From contig JAEEKC010000050.1 of NCBI GenBank assembly GCA_016282215.1, forward strand, positions 1 to 10,562: a DNA stretch of 10,562 nucleotides, given 5' to 3'. Below are positions 1-7,800 of the stretch, piece by piece. A program made the translations under genes and the position numbers. The stretch is from Lachnospiraceae bacterium (GTDB taxonomy: Bacteria; Bacillota; Clostridia; Lachnospirales; Lachnospiraceae). How positions within the stretch are numbered: the first letter of the stretch is position 1; each line of letters begins with the position of its first letter. The notes under the pieces were generated by a model that saw only the letters and a list, made by a program, of their open reading frames with translations, had not been told where the DNA came from and ran no database searches.

Positions 1-191
1 CCCTCAACACAAAGCATCCATTCATCATAATCATGCCTGTGTTCTTTTGAGATTCTGTCTGCCTTATATATCCAAAAAGCCATTTGACTTCCATCGTTAG
101 CAGTATAGTAATACCCCTCAATATCTGGCGTATTTTGCTGGGAAGCAGGGATCATATTCTCAGCTTTAAACATAAACTCCGGAAAACTCAT
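1..191 (-). CDS. Cupin-domain protein, N-terminal 63 residues (runs off left edge)
   Basis: Reading leftward from ATG at 191-189, the frame stays open to the window edge. The start is supported by an AGGGGGAG ribosome site 5-6 bases upstream. The visible residues include EGYYYTANDGSQMAFWIYK and then HRHDYDEWMLCVEG. This is the pattern of small bacterial cupins, in which an HxHDYDE-type segment supplies the first metal ligands at the start of the beta-barrel and is followed by the VVxG turn. The protein is probably cytoplasmic, as no signal peptide is visible. The specific substrate cannot be told from the fragment. It follows the small membrane protein gene by 22 bp, so the two are probably cotranscribed. 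The cupin assignment rests on the motif pattern and general resemblance only, since the second half of the barrel lies outside the window. Confidence 0.75.
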   Translation of the reverse strand, partial: MSFPEFMFKAENMIPASQQNTPDIEGYYYTANDGSQMAFWIYKADRISKEHRHDYDEWMLCVE

Positions 192-213
192 TTTTCTCCC
201 CCTACAACTTGGA

Positions 214-435
214 TTATCCTCTTAGATCATCTATGAACATCGCGATCAAACCGGAACACATAAACAATGTCATGATCGTTGCCGCCAAAACAGCCACAAG
301 CAGCAATCTCGGTATCGTGTTCTTTGGATCATCCGGATTCTCTTTCCGGCGCACAAAATACACCGGCAGCATAACCACGAATGAAAGCACCGTCAATAAT
401 AATATGATTGGGACAAAAGTTTGTATGATCCACAT
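214..435 (-). CDS. Small two-helix membrane protein, hypothetical
   Basis: This 73-residue protein starts at ATG 435-433, with an AGGAAAG ribosome site about 6 bases upstream. It has two long hydrophobic stretches, roughly residues 6-28 and 43-67. They are separated by a charged loop (RRKENPDDPKN), which would face the cytoplasm if the positive-inside rule holds. The tail is acidic (DDLRG). I do not recognise a family; proteins of this shape are common short membrane proteins in Clostridia. The stop is 22 bp before the cupin start, suggesting a bicistronic unit. On the 5' side the start lies 1 base after the stop of a degraded reading frame (437-571). It may therefore once have been translationally coupled to a gene that has since decayed. 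It could also be the membrane part of an export or immunity unit, but nothing in the sequence shows that. Confidence 0.6.
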   Translation of the reverse strand: MWIIQTFVPIILLLTVLSFVVMLPVYFVRRKENPDDPKNTIPRLLLVAVLAATIMTLFMCSGLIAMFIDDLRG

Positions 436-436
436 T

Positions 437-693
437 TCAACTTTCCTGTATTACTTCACTGCTATTTTCAAAAATGGAGTAATCTCTTTCAACCACTTCT
501 CCAAGTGTTAAGCTATCGTCCGATTCTCCGATCATCACGCTCCAGTACTTTTCTGTGATTATTTTCCGCTGTTACGCCCATGGAGATACCGTATTTTTCT
601 GAAATTTGTTTAGCTAACAACCGATAATGCGCTTGATCAGTTCCTTTTGGCTTGTACTGCCTTTTGCTGAAAAAATATAAATGCCATTTTCAT
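437..693 (-). pseudogene. Frameshifted remnant of a small unrecognised gene
   Basis: This interval has no intact gene, but coding-like sequence crosses frames. One open frame (689-513) reads WHLYFFSKRQYKPKG, then HYRLLAKQISEKYGISMGV. A second frame (571-437) reads IITEKYWSVMIGESDDSLT, then LGEVVERDYSIFENSSEV. The two can be joined into one polypeptide of about 85 residues by single-base changes in A-runs. One is in the ATGAAAATGG start region near 691-685, giving MKWHLYFF. The other is near 563-566, where frame A ends in GVTAE and frame B begins IITEKYW. That pattern suggests a gene broken by two indels rather than intergenic noise. I do not recognise the family. An alternative is that only the 32-residue reading from ATG 535 to 437 is expressed, with a GGAG site just upstream and coupling to the membrane protein gene. 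The pseudogene reading is inferred; the frames themselves are seen. Confidence 0.4.
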
Positions 694-714
694 CACTGCT
701 TCTTTTTGAAAATG

Positions 715-748
715 CCGGGAATAAAAAGCCGAACTCCGGATTTCCCGG
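715..748 (-). terminator. Inverted repeat after the protease gene, possible terminator
   Basis: Immediately after the TGA of the giant protease gene, CCGGGAA (748-742) can pair with TTCCCGG (721-715) across a 20-base loop. The loop contains a short CCG/CGG stem followed by CTTTTTATT. Either the inner stem with its T-run or the outer 7-bp stem followed by CATTTT could end transcription. The inner stem is short, so this is a moderate call. Confidence 0.4.
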
Positions 749-749
749 T

Positions 750-3700
750 TCATTTGGCGGGGAGGAATTTCATTGACAGGGTGGCGCCTTTTTTGAGCAG
801 GATCTTTTTGTAGGCCTTGTGTTTTTTCTTTGGAAGCCGGAATGTTGCTTTTTTTGCGATCCCCGAAAAGGCCTTGGCGCCGATACGCTTCCCGTTCAAA
901 AGAGTGGTCCTGATCGTGATCTTCTTTAGATTCTTGCAACCGTAGAACGCCTTCTTCCCGATCTTTTTTACGTTCTTTCCGATGGTTACAAAAGTCACCT
1001 TTTTGCAGCCGGCAAAAGCGCTCTTTCCAATCTCGGTAACGGTATATGTGCGGCCGTTGACCGTGATCGAGTCCGGAATCATCACCGCCTTTCTGTTTTG
1101 ATCTGTGCATTTCTCATACCTTACGCAGCCGTCCCCAAGGTCGATGTAACCGAGTTTCTCCAGTTCACTCGCATCACCGTTCTTACCCCCGGTATCTTTC
1201 CCATCACCGCCAGGATTCTCCGGTTCACTCGTCTCACCGGTCTTACCCCCGGTGTCTTTCTCAGGACCATCGGGATTCTCAGGGTTCTTTTCTTCCATGG
1301 AAAGAAGCTGCCCCTTTTGGATCAGCCGCCCGCAAAGGCTGCAGTACACATCTCCGCTGTATCCTGCTTCCGTACTGCTCGCTGCTTTTGCACCGCGAAT
1401 CTCTCTGAAGCGTTCAGCGTGACTGCACTCCCAGACTGCCATCAGCTTCAGATCCCGGCGGATCGGAGCAGAAAGATCAAAGGGCTGCGTTTCTCCGTCC
1501 ACTTCCATCATCCAGCCGGCTACGGTATAACCCTCTTTCGCAAACGTCTGCAAAGACGCCAGGGTTTTGGCATCATCCACCGTCACGACACCCAGAATAT
1601 CGCTGCCCTTCGGCGCAAGCGGGTCGCACAGTGTCACGGTTCGCAATACCCGGTCTTTGATGCTCAGAGTTCCTTCTTCAAATTGCATCACATAGTCTGC
1701 ACTGCAAAATCCGTCTTCCCCCTGTGCATCTCCTGCCCGGTCCGCTATCTGACAAGTCCCTTGTAAAATGGCATACTGCCTCCCCGACTCTTCCCCGCTT
1801 TCTCTGATCATCTCTCCCGTAAAAGCCGGGATTTCCCCGTTGGCCGCTCCATCAAACTCTACCTCAAATTCCGGATCCGCAGTGCCGACAGCTTTCTCCA
1901 GATCCACAGCCTTTACCCGCAGCGTTCGTTTTCCGATCTCGAAGGTGCCCTCCAGCGTGCCGGTATAATTTCCCTTTCCGGTCACGATGCATCTTGCTTT
2001 TGAGCCTTCGCTTGTCGCATGAATATTATCCGCATACGTGACCGTATAATCCTCATTTTCCGACAGCGCTCCGCCGTCCAACGTGACAACCGGCTGCGGC
2101 GTTTTCTGTGTTCCGTCATACGAAAACTGAGGGCTTTCCGAAAAAAGAACCTGACCGCCATTAAGCGGCATCGGCTGGATCGTTTGCAGCACCGTAATCT
2201 TCCCCGTATAATTGCCGAGCCCGTGAAGGGTGTAGGTGATGGTCCCTGCATTGATCCGTCCGGTGGGTGCTTTATAGGTCACCCTAAAATCTTTGTCACT
2301 GCCAAGCGCCAGTACGACGCCGTCGCAGCTAACCTGCTTACACTCGTTAAATGTATGCTCTTTTCCATTATAAACACATACGCCGTCCCAGGTAACAACT
2401 GTATTTTGCTCCGTGATCTTTTTAGGTGCGATGGTAAAAAACCACTCCTCTTCCGTCAGGTTTTTTGCACCAAAATACCTGCCGCAATCCGAGGCAGAGA
2501 TATAGACCTGATACGTACCTGCGCGGCAGGGCGCGGCATACGTCATACCTTCCCCGGTCACCTTTTCTCCCGCAGCGTCTTTGATCCGCTGATAGCAAAT
2601 GCGAAGATTCCCGTGATAATCAGCCGGTCCCGTTGCCGTCGCGCCGTGACTTTCGCCGTCATATATGGCCTGCGGCGAAGGGAGCGATACATTGAGCTTG
2701 TCCGCAGTCATGTTCAACGACTGCGTCTCCTCCTCGAGGCTGATGTAGATGGGCGCAGAACCGCTGCGTTCATTGGTAACCCCCGCCACCCTCCGAAAAA
2801 TCCGGTAATACCGGTCTCCAAGGTCCGAAACAGCCCCGGAGAATTCGCAGTCCGCGGGATCATTCGTGGAAAAAACAGTTTCATACGTACCATCCGGCGC
2901 GCTGGCGCTTCGAAGCTCATACCCCTGTGCATCGGCAGGCGCGCTCCAGCCAATCGTTATAGAAGAGCCGCTTCGCACAACAGACAGCGTCGGGATCTCC
3001 AAGGTCTGGGCACCGATGCAAAAGTTCCCGCTGCCGCTTTCCCAATGATCCTCCCAGCTGTAGGCATCGCTGCCCTCCATCTGCGTTCCGTAAAAGCTTT
3101 GTCCCTTTGCTCCGCATCCAACGTCGCTTCGCATATAGCCATCGCTGAAGCTATACTCGACATCCGGCGTTATCTTACCGTCATCCAGCTCGATCACCAC
3201 GGAAAAACGCTCACCCCGATCCAGGATCACGCCTTCGGAGAGTGAGATCGTATACATCCCGGAAAATGGTAATGTTCCGGTTTGGGTATAGGCCAAAGTG
3301 CCCTGATCCGGCAGATCGTCAGACTCCAGATCCTTATAGATCCGGATCTCATAGCCCACGCCGCCGTCAGCATATGCTGTCAGTTTCGAGCCGGAATGCG
3401 TCTCCTGCAGGGTCACTGCTGACAGCACTTCCTGCTCCTTTGCTCCGCCGGCCACGAACACATTGGCCGCCAGGCTCCTTGCGGACTCGGAATTAGGATA
3501 GCCGCCGCTGGCGTGCATCGAAGCGTCATAGTAATAGTTATGATCCAGCCGGTCTTTTTCCTCCTGGACCGTATAGACGTATGCGGTATCGTTCAGGGTC
3601 TGATCTTCATAAGAGATCCAAAAATAAGTGCTTTCGGATACATCCCCCTGATCCGTAATATTCCAGCTGTTGCGGAGCAGCCATGCGCCGTTATGCTCCG

Positions 3701-4799
3701 GCGGATAGTTAAAATACTCCCTGGGGAAATCATCATCCCATCCCACTAGGGTAACGGCATGGTTTGTCCCTTTTACATGAGGCAGGTTGTAGCTGCAGTG
3801 CCCGGCGTTAAAATAGCCCGGCCCATCGGTATCATCATAGATCACTTCGCCGGTCTCAAGATCGGTCGCTTTCAGTCCTGTGGCTGCGTGATAATAGCCG
3901 GTCTGGATCCCGCCATATTCTCTGACAAACCGCTTGACCAGATCCGGATTGCTTTCCAGACTGATCCTATACTGGTTTTCCATTCTGGCCGCGTCTTTAT
4001 ACTCAACAGCTTCCCACCCCGCAGATGGCTCGCTTATGGGGTCTGCTTTAACGCTTACCCTCGGATAAGGAGCATCGCTTTCCGCTGCCGCTCCTTTCCA
4101 GTGCATCAGCGCATGTCCTGCATCAGTGGCATTTCCGCCGCGGTCCAAAAACACCACATCCTTCTGCGCCGGGGTCAGATCACGAAGATCTTGCCCTTCC
4201 AGTCCATAGCTCTTCACCTGATCCTCGGAAAGCTGCGTCCCGTCAAACACATAGCTATCCCCTGTGTTCTCCTTCGAAACAGTCTGGGTGCTTCCTTCGC
4301 CGTAGGTAAAATGAACCAGATGATACTCCGACAGATCATCGACGCTGATGGGGACATTCTGCATTCTGTTTCGATAAAGCTCCAGACTTGAAATTGCCGC
4401 ATGCGCCCAGCAGGAGCCGTAGGGACTCTGGTTTCTCGTCGGCATCATCCGATTTGACAGATAATTCTTCAGCATTTCGGTCTGATCATAGCCTGCCGGA
4501 TAAGCAGCCGGAAGCGGATCCGCAAAAGCCGCCTGGGGGGAAAGGTTTTCTCCTGCATCCTGCACCGTCTCATAGATCATCTGCTCTGCAAGGTCCGGTG
4601 TCAGCTTTGGATCTGCCGCCGGCGGATCAACATCCTGCATTGTGGGCAGATACCCCCCATCGTTTTCCGGCAAAACAGCTCCGTCTGCATCTGTCACAAC
4701 AACAGAGGAAGTCGGCTTCGCTTTTACCGGGGACACATCCCTTGCCAGGACTGCTGCAAGGGCCATTGCTGCAATTATGTATCCGATCTGCTTTCTCAT
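750..4799 (-). CDS. Giant secreted papain-like (C1) cysteine protease with lectin-like, FN3, Ig-like and LRR modules
   Basis: 1349 residues. I place the start at ATG 4799-4797 because GGAGGA lies 6 bases upstream; an in-frame TTG 18 bp earlier lacks that spacing. A signal peptide (MRKQIGYIIAAMALAAVLA) is followed by a roughly 85-residue low-complexity leader. The protease domain has oxyanion Q124 and nucleophile C130 in QSPYGSCWAHA, H347 in TNHAVTLVGWDDD, and N377 in GAWLLRNSWN, so the set looks intact. The C-to-H spacing (217) exceeds papain's. Then follow a lectin-like module (about 415-595), fibronectin III (602-688), several Ig/MBG-like modules (700-1048) and an InlB-like B-repeat ending LMAVWE (1050-1124). 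After these come a segment with C-S-H and YCSLCG, an acidic linker of two repeats, and BspA-like leucine-rich repeats (about 1245-1330) with a Lys-rich tail. No LPXTG motif or C-terminal membrane anchor is seen. The role is presumably extracellular proteolysis; the target is unknown. Confidence 0.88.
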   Translation of the reverse strand: MRKQIGYIIAAMALAAVLARDVSPVKAKPTSSVVVTDADGAVLPENDGGYLPTMQDVDPPAADPKLTPDLAEQMIYETVQDAGENLSPQAAFADPLPAAYPAGYDQTEMLKNYLSNRMMPTRNQSPYGSCWAHAAISSLELYRNRMQNVPISVDDLSEYHLVHFTYGEGSTQTVSKENTGDSYVFDGTQLSEDQVKSYGLEGQDLRDLTPAQKDVVFLDRGGNATDAGHALMHWKGAAAESDAPYPRVSVKADPISEPSAGWEAVEYKDAARMENQYRISLESNPDLVKRFVREYGGIQTGYYHAATGLKATDLETGEVIYDDTDGPGYFNAGHCSYNLPHVKGTNHAVTLVGWDDDFPREYFNYPPEHNGAWLLRNSWNITDQGDVSESTYFWISYEDQTLNDTAYVYTVQEEKDRLDHNYYYDASMHASGGYPNSESARSLAANVFVAGGAKEQEVLSAVTLQETHSGSKLTAYADGGVGYEIRIYKDLESDDLPDQGTLAYTQTGTLPFSGMYTISLSEGVILDRGERFSVVIELDDGKITPDVEYSFSDGYMRSDVGCGAKGQSFYGTQMEGSDAYSWEDHWESGSGNFCIGAQTLEIPTLSVVRSGSSITIGWSAPADAQGYELRSASAPDGTYETVFSTNDPADCEFSGAVSDLGDRYYRIFRRVAGVTNERSGSAPIYISLEEETQSLNMTADKLNVSLPSPQAIYDGESHGATATGPADYHGNLRICYQRIKDAAGEKVTGEGMTYAAPCRAGTYQVYISASDCGRYFGAKNLTEEEWFFTIAPKKITEQNTVVTWDGVCVYNGKEHTFNECKQVSCDGVVLALGSDKDFRVTYKAPTGRINAGTITYTLHGLGNYTGKITVLQTIQPMPLNGGQVLFSESPQFSYDGTQKTPQPVVTLDGGALSENEDYTVTYADNIHATSEGSKARCIVTGKGNYTGTLEGTFEIGKRTLRVKAVDLEKAVGTADPEFEVEFDGAANGEIPAFTGEMIRESGEESGRQYAILQGTCQIADRAGDAQGEDGFCSADYVMQFEEGTLSIKDRVLRTVTLCDPLAPKGSDILGVVTVDDAKTLASLQTFAKEGYTVAGWMMEVDGETQPFDLSAPIRRDLKLMAVWECSHAERFREIRGAKAASSTEAGYSGDVYCSLCGRLIQKGQLLSMEEKNPENPDGPEKDTGGKTGETSEPENPGGDGKDTGGKNGDASELEKLGYIDLGDGCVRYEKCTDQNRKAVMIPDSITVNGRTYTVTEIGKSAFAGCKKVTFVTIGKNVKKIGKKAFYGCKNLKKITIRTTLLNGKRIGAKAFSGIAKKATFRLPKKKHKAYKKILLKKGATLSMKFLPAK
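1161..1280. repeat. Two-copy 60-bp tandem duplication in the protease linker
   Basis: Bases 1161-1220 and 1221-1280 are near-copies with a period of exactly 60 bp. Both carry GTTCACTCG, then TCACCG, TCTTACCCCCGGT and ATTCTC at matching offsets. On the coding strand they encode two 20-residue units, ENP-DGPEKDTGGKTGETSEP and ENP-GGDGKDTGGKNGDASEL, forming the acidic Gly/Lys linker before the leucine-rich C-terminus. The copies have diverged at several positions, so the duplication is not very recent. The length keeps the frame. Confidence 0.8.
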
Positions 4800-4841
4800 C
4801 CGTCTTCCTCCGATCAAACTCTCTTCCTATTGTATGACAAC

Positions 4842-4867
4842 AAAAAGCCGGAGAGTTCCGACTTTTT
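4842..4867 (-). terminator. Strong hairpin terminator between the two giant genes
   Basis: On the minus strand AAAAAGTCGGA pairs with TCCGGCTTTTT over 11 positions (one G-T wobble) with the 4-base loop ACTC, and ends in a T-run. It sits 14 bases after the stop of the beta-helix gene and 43 bases before the start of the protease gene. It should end most transcription from the upstream gene. The flanking A-run and T-run let it work on the plus strand too, though one pair becomes an A-C mismatch there. Confidence 0.8.
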
Positions 4868-4880
4868 GCTGCTCTTCATT

Positions 4881-7800
4881 TTATTTCGTGATCTTGACTC
4901 CTTTTCCCTGTCCTTTGCCTTTCAATAGTTTCTTATACTTAGCAAGCTTTGCGGACGGAACCTTGATCACAGCCTTTTTATGAATGCCCTTGAATGCGCC
5001 GCTGCTAACTTTTTTCAGTTTCTTAGCTTTGATCTGGATCTTCTTCAGATTCTTGCATCCGCTAAACGCACTCTTGCCGATCTTGGTCACATTGGTTCCG
5101 ACGATCACTGTCTTTAGCTTCTCACATCCCTTGCCGCAGCGTTTCCCGATGGAGGTTACTTTAAAGGAAGCGCCCAGGATCCTGATCGATGCCAAAGTCT
5201 TGATCTTAGTCGTGTTTTTATCGTAAGGAGCCACATACTCTACGGTTCCGCTTTTTACCTGTTCGGAGCCGTCTTTTCCCTTCTTGACCACGATCTTGGT
5301 GATGCGATACTTACCACCGCTTTTTTGATCCGCGATCGGAAGTCCATTTGTAAGCTCATCGGCAGAAATCGTCTCCATGATCCGGTAAGTCACCCCATCT
5401 TCATCGGTAAGCGTCTTCCCATCAGCGGAAATCGTTCCGATCCCGGGCTTGACGATTCCTTTTGCCTGATCACCGGAAGGATCTTTAGCTCCCTGATCGC
5501 CGCCTTCCTGACCTTGTTTGCCGCCTTGTTCCTTGCCGCCCTGTTCCTTGCCGCCCTGTTCCTTGCCGCCTTGTTCCTTGTCGCCTTGTTCCTTGCCGCC
5601 TTGTTCCTTGCCGCCTTGTCCCTGGTCGCCCTGTCCGGGGTCACTATCGGGAGCTTTTTTGATGGTAACAGAAACACAACCGGCAGCAGAATCATAATGC
5701 TCAGAATCTCCCGCTACCATATACCACACATAATAGGTTCCCGCATCGATCGCCTTGGGGACGGAAGATGTATATGCATTGCCGGCGGGCTCGGTAGTTT
5801 CATTACTGCCGATGGCATACATCATAGTGCCGCCATCACCTTCTCCCGGCGTAACCAGTTCCTGCTCAGATCCCGTGCAGGTCAGGTCGTTCGCGACAGG
5901 GACTTGGGTTACCACAGCCTCCTCCGATTCGTCCTCACCGTTGATTTTGAGTTTCAGGACCGCTTCACCCGCAGCACTCAACGCCACTTTGAACGCTTTG
6001 TTATCACTTCTGAAATTACTTGCATTTCCTCGTGGATCAGTTGTTTCACCGCCAAGTCCTGTTGTAAGGTCAACGCCTTGATCCGCAGTGGGTGCGCTCT
6101 GTGCGGTCACACCGATCAAACTGCCCGTTAACGTTTTTGCATCATATGCTGTCAAGGGAGCACTTACACTGACCTTGGACCCTGTAGACAGATACACGTT
6201 ATTCTCATAATCCGCAGCATACTGATCCGTACCCTTATGGTTATCAAGAACGACTGTATTGCCGGATACGCTGAATGCACCCGTAAAACCGATGCCGCCG
6301 CCACTCACAGAAGCTGTATTCCCACAGATCAGTCCGCCGGCCATAGCAAATGCGGAATCCTCATCGGCATAAACACCGCCGCCGTTTTTACCGCTGCTAT
6401 TGTTGATCAGCGCACCGTCCTTCATCGTAAAATGTCCGCCGGAGCAAACATAAACCGCACCGCCGTTACCCCTTGTATGATTTCCGAATATGGTACCGCC
6501 TTCCATCGTGAACGTTCCGCCTTCGCAGACATAAACACCGCCGCCATCCGATACTCCAAAGCCACCGGTAATGATACCGCCGGTAGCCGAAACACTCTGT
6601 TTGGTGTAAGGCTGTCTATAGGTAAATTTGTTGCCATGATCCTGATCCGGGCGAGAATCCCTCAAGATCAGTTTTCCACCGTTTTCCACCCGGAAGATAA
6701 ATCCGTTGTTTGTCCAATTCTTTTGCGAATAGCCATGGTCAATGATGTGACCATTCAGATCAAGCACAACCGTTGTATTCTCCGGAACGGTAAAAGGATC
6801 TCTGGAGTATTTCGGTGAAAGATCTTCCTCCAGTCTGAAATATCCATCGTGACTGATCGCACTGTTCACTTCACCCCACTCGGTGAGACGATAAGGCTGC
6901 TGCGGTGAGTTTTTCGCCCACTCGGCATAAAGCGTAAATTCCGTTTCCGTGCTTCCCTCCGGCACACCAAACAGCGCACCGACATCATAATGCTGCCCCT
7001 CATTTGCTTTCGAGCTGGTACTGAATCCGGTCAGCGTTCCGTTCGGATCATTATAGATATTGGTGACCTCATTAAATTGAAGCTTACATTTTGCTTCCTT
7101 GAAAAAATATACGGTCTGGACGATCCCCGCATTTTTCTCACGATTCTCATCGATATTCAGACACACAAGAGAATGATCCAGGCTATTGCCGTTTTCATCC
7201 TTTAGCAGCGGGAGTTGATCCCGACTCATATCGGTAGATGTACGTATATACCCGCAATAATCCGGTGCCAGCGTCAAATTGTATTCACTGTATTCTCTGT
7301 TTTGAACGCCTGCACCGTCACTCGCGGCAGCAGCACAAACGATTCCGGCTTTCCCCTCCATATAGAGGCTACCCTTCGTCTTTTTTTCGTCAATTTCCAA
7401 TTCGGATCCGGACTGCATATAGACCTTTCCGCAGTCGGTGCCATACCCTAACTTGATCATAGCTCTGTCTGATACAAAGCCATCTGAAAAAGCAGAATCA
7501 ATGGAATCCGAATCAGTAATATTGTTGCTCAAATACGACCCACTCGTTAAAACGAGAGAGGCAGCATCACCCACGTATACGCCACCGCCCATCTTCGCTT
7601 TATTTTGCTCAACAAAACATCCATTGTAGCCGTATTGCTCCAGAACACAGCTTGCTCCGGGCCCCAGATACAGACCGCCTCCCTGCTCTGCGGCAACATT
7701 GTTGGAAATCATTGTATTCCTGGAGCAATGCAGCGTATTGACAGCACTCTCAACATACATACCGCCGCCGTTTAAGGCCTGATTGCCGGTAATTGCAGCC

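Noticed and set aside
637..1110. 157-codon minus-strand frame reading Lys/Arg/Glu-rich sequence
   Set aside because: It overlaps the leucine-rich C-terminus of the protease in another frame. Its basic composition comes from the Lys-rich codons shifted by one; only its last codons touch the separate remnant at 437-693.
2019..3245. 408-codon plus-strand open frame inside the protease gene
   Set aside because: It lies wholly opposite a gene with a clear signal peptide, domains and catalytic residues. Its translation is Arg/Ile-rich with no recognisable domain, as expected for an antisense shadow.
4800..4817. TTG start for the protease, adding six residues
   Set aside because: The ribosome site GGAGGA lies inside that extension and is correctly spaced for ATG 4799, which also gives a cleaner signal peptide.
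5521..5640. Repeat array considered as a CRISPR-like element
   Set aside because: Units are 15 bp, directly adjacent without spacers, and in frame with the surrounding gene.
5325..6131. Plus-strand 268-codon frame with LFLAALFLAAL repeats, and the minus-strand frame with RNKAARNKAARN
   Set aside because: Both are produced by the 15-bp repeat array read in other frames; the GGKEQ reading belongs to the protein with a signal peptide and domains.
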